A stretch of 64,000 bases of DNA. Source: Massilia rubra (lineage in GTDB: Bacteria > Pseudomonadota > Gammaproteobacteria > Burkholderiales > Burkholderiaceae_D). The notes under the pieces are model-generated. The model saw only the letters and a list, made by a program, of their open reading frames with translations, ran no database searches and was not told where the DNA came from. Shown piece after piece: positions 34,299 through 43,163 of the stretch (its first letter is position 1; every line of letters begins with the position of its first letter). The stretch is from contig NZ_VUYU01000007.1 of assembly GCF_011682065.1 (NCBI RefSeq), positions 62,001 through 126,000 on the forward strand. The letters run 5' to 3'. Both the position numbers and the translations under genes were made by a program.

Positions 34299-35426
34299 TT
34301 ACCGCCGGCGCAGGCGGCTCCACGGCGTAATCTTGTACAAGGTCGCAAAGCGGGCCCAGTACACTTCGCCATGCGGGCCGAGCGCCATCAGGGTGAGCGG
34401 GTAATCCTGAACCGGGTTCTTGAGCGGGATCGGCGGGCCTTTGGCGGGATCGAAAAACGTACTGATCGCGCCATCCGTATCGACTTGCAGGATACGCCCA
34501 TCGTCCGACAGAAAAATACGGCCGCCCGCATCGACAGCGAGCGCGTCGATCTTGCATCTCGGCGCTTTTGGCGCTGTGGTGCGTTCCGTGCAACCGCTGT
34601 GCGGGCCGGTCCTGCATGTGCTGTCGTCCTGTGCCACGGGGGCAATCGGTACATCGAGCGAACAATCGCCGCCGCGCGTTTCCAGCCGGGCGGCGCGGCC
34701 GTCGGGCAGGAGGCGGTAAACCCCGTGGCCGGGGCTCGCCACGACCACACCGCCGTCGGGATGCGCGGCCAGGACGCCCTCCTGCGGCGGGAAGGCGTAG
34801 TCGGCCTCGCCTTCCGGCACCGGCTGGGGGAACAATTTTCCCGCGCCCGAGACTTTGTACGGACCGTCCTGCGTCAGCATGTACAGCGCGCCCGTCTTGT
34901 CCACGGCAATCGGCATCATGCCACCGCCTATGTTGCGCGGCGCCATGGCGGTGTCGGCGTGGGCCAGCGCGCTGACCTTGCCATCGGCAGCGATGCGTTT
35001 GACGCGCGCCGAGGCAAAGCAGCCGAAGCGGGGGCCGCTGGCATCGAGCGCATACAGGTTTCCCATTGCGTCAGCCGTCAGCGTGGACGGCGATTCCAGG
35101 CTCCTGTGCCGCGACGGATTGCTTTCCTGCTCATCCTGGTCGGTGAACCTGACGCGCTGTCCGGGTTTGCTCAGGGCGTACACATCGTCTTCTCCGATGG
35201 TGGTGATATAGAGCGTGCCGCGCGCGTCGACGGCCATGCCGTGGACCATGTGTTCGCCGTCGACGATCACCTCCACCCGCGGCGCCTGGGCCAACCGCTC
35301 GCGCTGCCGGGCTTCGGCGGCATAGGCTGGCTGGCGCGGGAAGTGGTACAGCGCCGCGGCGACGCCGGCGGCCACCACGGCCAGGCTGAGGAGGATGCTG
35401 CGGCGCTCGCCGGAAGCTGTGGGCAT
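34299..35426 (-). CDS. NHL/SMP-30-like beta-propeller protein, exported
   Basis: A 375-residue protein with an N-terminal hydrophobic export or anchor segment (ILLSLAVVAAGVAAALYHF). Propeller-like repeats follow: HGMAVDARGTLYITTIGEDD, TADAMGNLYALDASG, IAVDKTGALYMLTQDG, LAAHPDGGVVVAS and LAVDAGGRIFLSDDGRILQV. These are the NHL/gluconolactonase-type blades, so a six-bladed beta-propeller is likely. No catalytic set could be assigned. Several Cys (GGDCSLD, DSTCRTGPHSGCTE) lie between blades. AAAAGG precedes the ATG at 35426. Substrate or partner unknown; an envelope location is inferred. Confidence 0.7.
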   Translation of the reverse strand: MPTASGERRSILLSLAVVAAGVAAALYHFPRQPAYAAEARQRERLAQAPRVEVIVDGEHMVHGMAVDARGTLYITTIGEDDVYALSKPGQRVRFTDQDEQESNPSRHRSLESPSTLTADAMGNLYALDASGPRFGCFASARVKRIAADGKVSALAHADTAMAPRNIGGGMMPIAVDKTGALYMLTQDGPYKVSGAGKLFPQPVPEGEADYAFPPQEGVLAAHPDGGVVVASPGHGVYRLLPDGRAARLETRGGDCSLDVPIAPVAQDDSTCRTGPHSGCTERTTAPKAPRCKIDALAVDAGGRIFLSDDGRILQVDTDGAISTFFDPAKGPPIPLKNPVQDYPLTLMALGPHGEVYWARFATLYKITPWSRLRRR

Positions 35427-35509
35427 GTGATAACCTTTTCTGTCTGTATTTATCAATTGTAACAAGGCAATAAATACTGGCAGAAGTTATTTTCCTGCGC
35501 GCATGTTGG

Positions 35510-37432
35510 CTACCTGGGGGCGCTCAGGTCGATCGCCGTCAGGTAGCCGGGCTGTCCGGGCACCACGCGGTAGGTGTGCCGGTACGGCGCATAGCCGGCC
35601 ACGTTGATGGTCAGTTCGTAGCTTCCTTGAGCCAGGCCGACGAAGGAAAAAAACGTCTTGAACAGATAGTCCTGGCCGGCCTGGTAGGCTTCCAGGGTGC
35701 GGTCGCTGGTGTCGGCGGCAGGCCGGATCTCGCGCCGCTCGCTGGCGTTGGCCAGCACGATGGACTCGATGACGATGTCGCTCCGGTCGGCGCGCAGGCT
35801 GCCGGCCGGGTTGTCGGTGGGCGTGACCTCGGCCCCGATGTAGCCCGACAAGGTGCCTTGCGGCGCGAGCGCGAAGGCCAGCTCGGGGACAAAGCCGGGG
35901 CCGATGTCCGCCTGCACGGCGGCCGGCGTGGTCTTGAATCCGCGCGCCAGCAGGCTCACATGGTAGGCGCCGGGCGGGAAGGGGCCGAGTTCGCGCCCGC
36001 TGTCGCGCGCGCCGACCGGCACCACGATGCGCTCGCGCGTAGTGTCGACCGGTTGCAGCACCAGCACCGGCGCCGACGCCGGCGTGGCGTCGCTCCGCGC
36101 GGAGAACCTCACGCGCAGCTTGCCCTTGCCCGCCGCCGGGGCGTCGCTGTCGCGCTGGTCGGCCGCCTTGAGCAGCGCCGCGTACTGCGCGAACACCTCG
36201 GGCGAGGACAGGATGCCGACGTGGCCCGCGTCGTAGCCGAACACGCGCCTGGCCTCGGACTGGGCGTCGGCGCGCAACTGGCTGGCCAGGGTGATGACGC
36301 CGTCGTTGCTGGCGGGGCGCAGCAGGCTGTAACGGCCGCCATGGCCGAACATCAGGTAGTAATCGATCTCGCGCGGAAGCGGCTTGCGGAACAGCGTTTG
36401 CACGAAGCGCCCGCCGGCCCGCACGTCGCGCCATGACGGGACCACCGCCGGCGAATAGGCGATGCCCTGGTCGGCCAGCGCATCGCCGCCCCACGGCGTG
36501 GACAGGGTCACGAACAGGGTCGCGGCCGGAAACTGGTCGCCGTAGTCGGCCAGGAACGAGCGCACCACCAGCCCGCCCATGCTGTGCGCGGTGAGGTACA
36601 GCTTGTCGTAGTGGTAGCGCCGCTGCAGATTGCTCAGCTTCCAGTACAGCAGGTAAGACATCGAATCGAGCGATGACCCGGACGGGTAGTAGAAGATCCA
36701 CGGCTGGTAGCGGCTGCGGTCCAGGTGCGCGATAAAGTAGCGCCAGTCCTGGGGCGAGCCGGCCGCGCCGTGCACGAACAGCACCGGCGTCTTGCGCGGA
36801 TCGTACGCTTCCAGGAAGTAGATATTGCCGCCCACCTCCCTGAAAAAATCGACCGGCGCCCAGTAGCCGCGCTGCCCGGCCTGGGCCGAAAACAGCGGGT
36901 CGTCGAGCGCCATGAGCGCGCCGACCTGGGTGCTGTGGGTTTTTGCCGGCAAACGCGCGGCCACCGAGGTGCCGGGCGGGATGGCGCTTTGCGGCGTGGC
37001 CGAGATCACCACATCGAGGCTGACCAGCGAACCGCTGCCGCTGGCGCGCACCGGCGCCGACGCGTAATGGCCGACCGGTTCGCCGGCGTCGAGCGTCAGG
37101 TTGCCGTTGGCGTCGCCGAAGGCAAACAGCGTGTATTCGCCCTTGGGTACGATCAGTTCATAGCCGCCCGCTTCGTGCAGGACGGTGTAGTGCGCGATGT
37201 CGATCCGTCCGTCCCGCATGGTGCCGGCGGCGACGACCACCTGCCCGTCCCAGGCCTGGGCGCCTGTCACGTACCCGGCCAGCACGGTCGATGAATAGAA
37301 GGTGGCCGATTCTTCCTTGAGCTTGACCAGCGCGCAGCCGCCCAGGCCGAAACAAGCGCCCAGCCAGAAACAAACAGTGAGCAATACCGTGCCGGATCGA
37401 TTTCGCAAGAGACACCTGTTAACGCAGACCAA
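35510..37432 (-). CDS. Alpha/beta-hydrolase lipoprotein
   Basis: About 640 residues. A hydrophobic N-terminus ends in the lipobox LGGC, so the mature protein is probably a lipoprotein. An N-terminal beta domain (about residues 40-190) is followed by an alpha/beta-hydrolase: oxyanion loop LFVHGAAGSPQDW, nucleophile elbow TAHSMGG, Asp in SNDGVITLA and His in YDAGHVGIL. The C-terminal 200 residues look like two carboxypeptidase-regulatory-like beta modules (GPFPPGAYHVSLLARGF, LAQGSYELTINVAGYAPY). Substrate unknown; lipase/esterase-like. The start is uncertain: TTG 37432 has AAGGGAG upstream, and GTG 37450 is in frame. Confidence 0.75.
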   Translation of the reverse strand: MVCVNRCLLRNRSGTVLLTVCFWLGACFGLGGCALVKLKEESATFYSSTVLAGYVTGAQAWDGQVVVAAGTMRDGRIDIAHYTVLHEAGGYELIVPKGEYTLFAFGDANGNLTLDAGEPVGHYASAPVRASGSGSLVSLDVVISATPQSAIPPGTSVAARLPAKTHSTQVGALMALDDPLFSAQAGQRGYWAPVDFFREVGGNIYFLEAYDPRKTPVLFVHGAAGSPQDWRYFIAHLDRSRYQPWIFYYPSGSSLDSMSYLLYWKLSNLQRRYHYDKLYLTAHSMGGLVVRSFLADYGDQFPAATLFVTLSTPWGGDALADQGIAYSPAVVPSWRDVRAGGRFVQTLFRKPLPREIDYYLMFGHGGRYSLLRPASNDGVITLASQLRADAQSEARRVFGYDAGHVGILSSPEVFAQYAALLKAADQRDSDAPAAGKGKLRVRFSARSDATPASAPVLVLQPVDTTRERIVVPVGARDSGRELGPFPPGAYHVSLLARGFKTTPAAVQADIGPGFVPELAFALAPQGTLSGYIGAEVTPTDNPAGSLRADRSDIVIESIVLANASERREIRPAADTSDRTLEAYQAGQDYLFKTFFSFVGLAQGSYELTINVAGYAPYRHTYRVVPGQPGYLTAIDLSAPR

Positions 37433-37483
37433 AGGAACTCCCTTATACACAATATCGGCGCTGCCCGCTGGCCGGGCCTTGAA

Positions 37484-39406
37484 TCATTTCGCGACCGGCA
37501 CCACTGGCAGTTCGACCGCGCTTTCCATGCCCGGCGCGTGGAATACCTTGTGCGTGGCCTTGCGGTAGTCGCCCGGCCTGGCGAAGAAAATGTTCGGTAC
37601 GAAGGTTTGCGGATTGCGGTCGTACAGCGGGAACCAGCTTGACTGCACCTGCACCATGATCCGGTGGCCCTTGAGGAACACGTGGTCCGCGTTCGGCAGG
37701 GCGAAGCGGTAGCGCTCCACCTTGTTCGGCACGATCGCGGCCGGCTTGTCCAGGCCCGTGCGATAGCGCCCGCGGAAGATATCCATCGCGATGCCCAGCT
37801 GGTAGCCGCCCAGTTCCGGCTGCGAGGCCACTTCGTCCGGGTACACATCGATCAGTTTCACAACCCAGTCGGCGTCGCTGCCGGTGGTCGAGGCGAACAG
37901 GTTGACCATCGCCTGGCCCGAGATCTGCAAGGGCGCCTCGAGCTTGTCGCTCACGTAGGCCAGCACGTCCGGGCGGTCGGAGAATGCGCGCTGGTCGCTG
38001 GCCAGCCACGGCTTCCAGACCGCGCCGTCGAACATGCGCACCGGGCGCGCGATGAAAGGCACCGGCTTGGCCGGGTCGGAGACGTAGTCGTCGGCCTGCG
38101 CATTGGCGGCGCCGGCGGCCGGCTTGTCGAAGTCCAGGCGCGCGCCGGCTTTCAGGTACAGCGGCTGCATGACGTCGGTCAGCGGCCACTTGTCGAGGCG
38201 CTGCCACTTGTTCGCGCCGGTGCGGTACGACAGCACCGGCGGCGTGTCGGCCCTGGGCGCGCCGTCCTGCAGGTACTGGTTAAAGAAGGGCAGCATCACT
38301 TCGCGCCGGAATTCGGCGGCGGTGTCGCCGGTGAAGCGGATCGCGCCCAGGGTCGAGCCGTCGTAATTGACCCCGCTGTGACGCCACGGGCCGACCACCA
38401 GGTGGTTCATGGTGTTGGTGGTGTCGAGTTTTTCGGTGGCGGCGTAGGCGGCGTACGGGCCGTAGATGTCTTCCTGGTCCCAGCGCCCCACCACGTGCAT
38501 GGTCGGCACCTTGAGCGGTCGGGCGCCGAGCACGCGGTCGAGCGCCTGGTTCTGCCAGAAGCTGTCGTAGGCCGGGTGTTCGAAGATCTTTTTGGTAAAG
38601 GTCAGCTGGTCGATGCCGAAGCGCTTGGCGTAGTCGGACGCGGAACCGGCGCGCAGCGCGAATTCGTAGTCGTCGTAGACGCCGGTGGCGATGTTCGGCC
38701 CATTGCCGCGCGCGGCGGTCTGGCCGGCGATGTACGACAGGTTATTGACGCGGAAGGCGCCGTTGTGGAACCAGTCGTCGCCGCGCCAGCCGTCCACCAT
38801 GGCGCTCATCGGCACCGCGGCCTTGAGCGCCGGGTGCGGATCGGCCAGCGCCATGAGCACCGTGAAACCCTCGTACGAGGAGCCCACCATGCCGACCTTG
38901 CCGTTACTTTGCGCGATATTCTTGACCAGCCAGTCGATCGTGTCCCAGGCGTCGGTGGCATGGTCGACGGCGCTGGTGTTGAGCGGGTCGCGCAAGGGGC
39001 GCGTCATCACGTACTCGCCTTCGGAGCCGTACTTGCCGCGCACATCCTGGTACACGCGGATGTAGCCGTTGGCCACATAGCCGTCGTCGCCTTCGGCCAG
39101 CATCGAGGCCATGTGCGGGCTCACATTGCGCTCGCTGCGCTTGGCCGCGTTGTAGGGCGTGCGCGAGAGGATCATCGGCGCGCGCGTGGCGCCCTTGGGA
39201 ATGGTGATCACGGTGTGCAGCCTGACGCCGTCGCGCATCGGAATCATGACGATGCGCTTGACGTAGTCGGCGCCGTGATCGGGCAGTTCGAACGGGGTGG
39301 CGACGATGTCCGGCGCCATCGGCGCGGTCTGCGCGGCCCCCAGCGGGGAGCCGGCCAACAGGATCATTGAAAGGGCGGACAGGCGGATGGTGCGTTGGCG
39401 CGGCAT
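37484..39406 (-). CDS. CocE/NonD family hydrolase (alpha-amino acid ester hydrolase-like)
   Basis: A 640-residue exported hydrolase. The signal peptide ends near GSPLGAAQT. The alpha/beta core has the nucleophile motif GMVGSSYEGFTVLMAL, with VRGKYGSEGEYV and the Trp-rich cap segment DGWRGDDWFHNGAFR, typical of glutaryl-7-ACA acylase/alpha-amino acid ester hydrolases of the S15 (X-Pro dipeptidyl-peptidase) group. The C-terminal jelly-roll domain includes DWVVKLIDVYPDE. It cleaves esters or amides of acyl or amino acid substrates in the periplasm. GGAGAT precedes the ATG. It lies 51 nt before the lipoprotein hydrolase gene on the same strand, so the two may be cotranscribed. Confidence 0.87.
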   Translation of the reverse strand: MPRQRTIRLSALSMILLAGSPLGAAQTAPMAPDIVATPFELPDHGADYVKRIVMIPMRDGVRLHTVITIPKGATRAPMILSRTPYNAAKRSERNVSPHMASMLAEGDDGYVANGYIRVYQDVRGKYGSEGEYVMTRPLRDPLNTSAVDHATDAWDTIDWLVKNIAQSNGKVGMVGSSYEGFTVLMALADPHPALKAAVPMSAMVDGWRGDDWFHNGAFRVNNLSYIAGQTAARGNGPNIATGVYDDYEFALRAGSASDYAKRFGIDQLTFTKKIFEHPAYDSFWQNQALDRVLGARPLKVPTMHVVGRWDQEDIYGPYAAYAATEKLDTTNTMNHLVVGPWRHSGVNYDGSTLGAIRFTGDTAAEFRREVMLPFFNQYLQDGAPRADTPPVLSYRTGANKWQRLDKWPLTDVMQPLYLKAGARLDFDKPAAGAANAQADDYVSDPAKPVPFIARPVRMFDGAVWKPWLASDQRAFSDRPDVLAYVSDKLEAPLQISGQAMVNLFASTTGSDADWVVKLIDVYPDEVASQPELGGYQLGIAMDIFRGRYRTGLDKPAAIVPNKVERYRFALPNADHVFLKGHRIMVQVQSSWFPLYDRNPQTFVPNIFFARPGDYRKATHKVFHAPGMESAVELPVVPVAK

Positions 39407-39601
39407 GCATTATCTCCAGGATGGTCTTGTCGTTACAGCAATTCATTATTGCAATATTGCTTGATAGTACCTAACCATGCGCGCCTATGCAATCCGCATT
39501 GGCGCAAATTGACAGCGAATGAAAAATTGATGGCCGTTGTGACAAACCGCGCTTTTTGGGCCGGATAAAACCTGTATCCTCGCTGCCCCGGCCGGGTGGC
39601 G

Positions 39602-41227
39602 TCACGCCAGCGGCTGGAACGATTCGGCTTGCGCAATCGGCCAGTACAGCCCGAACACGGGCGGCAGGCGCTCGATCTGGTCCGGGTCGAGCAGTTCGCC
39701 TTCGGAGAGGTAGGGAATCAGGGTCGAGACCTGCTTGACCTGGTTGGGCGAGACGCGCCGCACCAGGTGATGGGGATTCAACTGGTCGGGATGGGTCAGC
39801 CCGGCGGCGGCGATCAGGTGCGCCAGCGCTTTCATCGTACTCTGGTGGAAGTTGGCCACGCGCGCGGTTTTGTCGGGCACGTCGAGCGCTTTCTGGCGCT
39901 GCTCGTCCTGGGTCGCCACGCCGGTCGGGCAGCGGTCGGTGTGGCAGCTCTGCGACTGCACGCAGCCGAGCGCGAACATGAAGCCGCGCGCCGAATTGCA
40001 CCAGTCGGCGCCGAGCGCGATGGTGCGCGCGATATCGAACGCGGTGATGATCTTGCCCGAGGCGCCGATCTTGATCTTCTCGCGCAGGCGCGCGCCGACC
40101 AGGGTGTTATGCACCAGCACCAGCGCTTCCTGCAAGGGCGTGCCGACATGGTCCGAAAATTCGACGGGGGCCGCGCCGGTGCCGCCTTCGCCGCCATCGA
40201 CCACGATAAAGTCGGGCACGATGCCGGTCGCCAGCATGGCCTTGACGATGCCGAAGAACTCCCACGGGTGGCCGATCGCCAGCTTGAAGCCGGTCGGCTT
40301 GCCGCCCGAGAGGGTGCGCAGGCGCTCGATAAAATGCAGCATCTCGATCGGGGTCGAAAAGGCCGAATGGCTGGCCGGCGACAGGCAATCGACGCCCACC
40401 GTGACGCCACGCGCGGCGGCGATTTCGATGGTCACCTTGGCGCCCGGCAGGATGCCGCCCTGGCCGGGCTTGGCGCCCTGCGACAGTTTGAGTTCGATCA
40501 TCTTCACCTGCGGCTGCGTGGCGTTGGCGGCGAAGTTCGCTTCCGAGAAGCTGCCGTCCGGGTTGCGGCAGCCGAAGTAGCCCGAGCCGATTTCCCACAC
40601 CAGGTCGCCGCCGTGCTGGCGGTGATAGCGACTGATGCTGCCTTCGCCGGTGTCGTGCATGAAGCCGCCCAGGCGCGCGCCGCCGTTCAGGGCCAGGATG
40701 GCGTTGGCCGAGAGCGAGCCGAAACTCATGGCCGAGATGTTAAACACGCTGGCTGTATAGGGCTGCGCGCGCGGGCACGATGGGTGGTTGCCGATCTCGA
40801 TGCGAAAGTTATGGTCGCCCATGGGCGCCGGCGCCATCGAGTGGTTGATCCACTCGTAGCCGGCTTCGTAGACATCGAGCTGGGTGCCGAACGGGCGCTT
40901 GTCGGTTTCCATCTTGGCGCGCTGGTAGACGATGCTGCGCTGGTTGCGCGAGAACGGCTTGGCCTCGGTATCGTCTTCCAGGAAGTACTGGCGGATCTCG
41001 GGGCGGATCGACTCGAAGAAAAAGCGGAAGTGCGCCAGGATCGGGTAATTGCGGCGCAGCGCGCGCCGGGTCTGGGCCAGGTCGGCCACGCCGAGCGCGC
41101 TCAAGGCCCCGCTGAGGACCGCCAGCCACCATCCGGGGCCATCGCCCCTGAACGCAAGGATGGCCGACCATCCGAAGACGAGCAGGGAAATCAGGAAAGG
41201 CAGGTAGCGCGGCGAGACAAAGCTCAT
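39602..41227 (-). CDS. FMN-binding glutamate synthase family protein
   Basis: A 541-residue membrane-anchored protein. Two N-terminal hydrophobic helices (YLPFLISLLVFGWSAILAF, GWWLAVLSGALSALGV) precede a glutamate-synthase-like FMN domain: ISAMSFGSLSANAILALN, GGDLVWEIGSGYFGCR, DFIVVDGGEGGTGAAPVEFSD and ALGADWCNSARGFMFALGCVQSQSC for FMN and FeS binding. It lacks the glutaminase and C-terminal beta-helix domains of full GltB, so it is a stand-alone FMN/FeS oxidoreductase of unsure substrate. GGAG precedes the ATG at 41227. It is divergent from a glutathione S-transferase gene. Confidence 0.88.
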   Translation of the reverse strand: MSFVSPRYLPFLISLLVFGWSAILAFRGDGPGWWLAVLSGALSALGVADLAQTRRALRRNYPILAHFRFFFESIRPEIRQYFLEDDTEAKPFSRNQRSIVYQRAKMETDKRPFGTQLDVYEAGYEWINHSMAPAPMGDHNFRIEIGNHPSCPRAQPYTASVFNISAMSFGSLSANAILALNGGARLGGFMHDTGEGSISRYHRQHGGDLVWEIGSGYFGCRNPDGSFSEANFAANATQPQVKMIELKLSQGAKPGQGGILPGAKVTIEIAAARGVTVGVDCLSPASHSAFSTPIEMLHFIERLRTLSGGKPTGFKLAIGHPWEFFGIVKAMLATGIVPDFIVVDGGEGGTGAAPVEFSDHVGTPLQEALVLVHNTLVGARLREKIKIGASGKIITAFDIARTIALGADWCNSARGFMFALGCVQSQSCHTDRCPTGVATQDEQRQKALDVPDKTARVANFHQSTMKALAHLIAAAGLTHPDQLNPHHLVRRVSPNQVKQVSTLIPYLSEGELLDPDQIERLPPVFGLYWPIAQAESFQPLA

Positions 41228-41297
41228 GGGGACTCCGTGGTCAATAGGCTGTAACAATGCTAAGCTAGCGCCGATTCAACACCGGCGAAAGAACCCA

Positions 41298-41969
41298 ATG
41301 ATCATTGTCCACCATTTGAATAATTCGCGCTCCCAGCGTATTTTGTGGCTGCTGGAGGAATTGGGACTGGCGTACGAGATCAAGAAGTACCAGCGCGACC
41401 CCAAAACCATGCTCGCGCCGCCCGAACTGCGCGCGGTGCACCCGCTGGGCAAGTCGCCGGTCATCACCGACGACGGCAACACGGTGGCCGAATCGGGCGC
41501 CATCATCGACTACCTGCTCGAACGCTACGGCAACGGCAAATTCGTCCCGCCCGCCGGCACCCCGGACAAGCTGCGCTACACCTACTTCATGCACTACGCC
41601 GAAGGCTCGGCCATGACGCCGTTGTTGATGAAGCTCGTGTTCGACCGCGTCGAAACGAGCCCGATGCCGTTCTTCGCCAAGCCGATCGCGCGCGCCATCG
41701 CGCAAAAGGTCAAGGGCACCTACATCCTGCCGCAGATCGCGCAGCACCTGGCCTACCTCGAAGCCGAACTGGCTACCTCGAACTGGTTTGCCGGCCCGGA
41801 GTTCAGCGGCGCCGACATCCAGGTCAGCTTCGTGCTGGAAGCTGCCGCCTCGCGCGGCGGCCTGGGCGACAAGTATCCGAAGCTGATGGACTTCCTGAAC
41901 CGCATCCACGCCCGTCCCGCCTACCAGCGCGCGCTGGAACGCGGCGGCCTGTACGAACTGCTCAAGTAA
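41298..41969 (+). CDS. Glutathione S-transferase
   Basis: A 223-residue GST. The N-terminal domain shows HHLNNSRSQRILWLLEELGL with Ser/Asn near the catalytic position, NP-type cis-Pro loop HPLGKSPVITDD and the glutathione contact ESGAIIDYLLERYG. The helical domain includes NWFAGPEFSGADIQVSFVLEAA. It resembles the yeast GTT1-like class of bacterial GSTs. Substrate unknown. The start at 41298 is chosen because it gives a normal N-terminus. The exonuclease gene follows after four nt, so these are probably cotranscribed. Confidence 0.9.
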   Translation: MIIVHHLNNSRSQRILWLLEELGLAYEIKKYQRDPKTMLAPPELRAVHPLGKSPVITDDGNTVAESGAIIDYLLERYGNGKFVPPAGTPDKLRYTYFMHYAEGSAMTPLLMKLVFDRVETSPMPFFAKPIARAIAQKVKGTYILPQIAQHLAYLEAELATSNWFAGPEFSGADIQVSFVLEAAASRGGLGDKYPKLMDFLNRIHARPAYQRALERGGLYELLK

Positions 41970-41973
41970 GGCC

Positions 41974-42750
41974 GTGGGCAAGCTGCTGGCCATCGACGGG
42001 CTCAATATCGTACGGCGCGTGTACGAGGCCAGTCCCGAACCCGATTCGGCCGAGAAGGCCGACATCGCGCTGCGTCACGCGCTCTCGTCGTTCCGCAAGC
42101 TGTTGGGCGCGCACGGGCCGACCCACGTGCTGGCCGCTTTCGACCATGGCGGGCCGACCTGGCGCCACGCACTGTATCCGCGCTACCGCGAGCAGCGCGC
42201 GCCCATGCCATCCTTCCTGCGCGACGCGCTTCCCGGGTTTCATGCGAAGCTGGCGGGCGAGGGCCTGCACGTGCTCATGCTGCCCGGCGTCGAAGCCGAC
42301 GATGTGATCGGCACCGGGGTGCTGCGCTGGCTGGCCGAAGGGCGCGGCGAAGCGATTGTGGCGTCCACCGACAAGGACTTGCACGGCCTGATTGCGCACG
42401 GGGCGCTGGTGTGGGACCATTTCAAGGGCGAATGGCATGATGACGCCTGGGTGCGCAACAAGTTCGGCGTGGCGCCCGAGCTGCTGGTGGACTTGCTGGC
42501 GCTGATGGGCGACGTGACCGACGGCGTGCCGGGCGTGTCCAAGGTCGGCATGAAGACGGCGGCCAAGCTGCTTAACGCGTACGGCAACCTGGACGCGGTG
42601 ATGGCCGGCGCCGGCATTCTCAAGACGCCGGTGGGCGAGCGCCTGCGCGCCGAACGCGAGGTGTTGTATTTGTCGCGCCAACTGGTGCAACTGAAGACCG
42701 ACGTGCGCCTGGGCGTGACCTGGAACATGCTGGCATTCGAAACGTTCTGA
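41974..42750 (+). CDS. 5'-3' exonuclease (PolA N-domain/ExoIX-like)
   Basis: A 258-residue protein equivalent to the flap-nuclease domain of DNA polymerase I. It has LLAIDGLNIVRRVYE, the acidic VEADDVIGTGVL and VASTDKDLHGL metal-site blocks, and the helix-3-turn-helix LMGDVTDGVPGVSKVGMKTAAKLL. It should act on 5' flaps or branched DNA, working beside full PolA. The start is GTG, four nt after the GST stop, with the TAAGG of the stop region as the only ribosome-binding candidate. Confidence 0.9.
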   Translation: MGKLLAIDGLNIVRRVYEASPEPDSAEKADIALRHALSSFRKLLGAHGPTHVLAAFDHGGPTWRHALYPRYREQRAPMPSFLRDALPGFHAKLAGEGLHVLMLPGVEADDVIGTGVLRWLAEGRGEAIVASTDKDLHGLIAHGALVWDHFKGEWHDDAWVRNKFGVAPELLVDLLALMGDVTDGVPGVSKVGMKTAAKLLNAYGNLDAVMAGAGILKTPVGERLRAEREVLYLSRQLVQLKTDVRLGVTWNMLAFETF

Positions 42751-42770
42751 CCAAAAAAGGATACGACGCG

Positions 42771-43163
42771 ATGTTAAAAGCAGTGATCGTCGATGGAAAT
42801 GCGATTTCGCGCGGCTTGTTGAACAGCGTGTTGACGGAGGGCGGCTACAACGTGGTCGGCGACACGCATACGGGGCTCAAGGGTTACCTGATGGTGCAGA
42901 AGTACCATCCCCAGATCGTGTGCGTGGCGTTGGAGCAGGTCGAGGATGGCGGCGAGATCGTCGAGCAGATCCGCGCGCACCACCCCAAGACGCTGATTTT
43001 CATGGTCTCGGGCACGCTCGACGCGCCCACCGTGCAGGCGGCGGTGGCGCGCGGGGTGCAGGGGTTTATCGTCAAGCCGTTCAAGGCCGACGCGGTGCTC
43101 AACACGATCAGGAATACGGTGCTGGCGGTGATCAAGAAACAGAAGGCGCCGCAGCCGGAATGA
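42771..43163 (+). CDS. Degenerate receiver-domain protein (no phosphoacceptor Asp)
   Basis: A 130-residue stand-alone receiver fold (KAVIVDGNAISRGLLNSVL; VQGFIVKPFKADAVLNTI). Of the usual functional residues, one N-terminal Asp (D8), the Ser at about 80 (MVSGT) and the Lys at about 102 (VKPF) remain. The phosphoacceptor position in PQIVCVALEQ reads Ala (A53, by spacing from the Pro). It is therefore unlikely to be switched by phosphorylation and may act as a constitutive or ligand-gated binding module. AAAGGA precedes the ATG. Its stop overlaps the start of the TPR gene as ATGA, so the two proteins probably work together. Confidence 0.8.
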   Translation: MLKAVIVDGNAISRGLLNSVLTEGGYNVVGDTHTGLKGYLMVQKYHPQIVCVALEQVEDGGEIVEQIRAHHPKTLIFMVSGTLDAPTVQAAVARGVQGFIVKPFKADAVLNTIRNTVLAVIKKQKAPQPE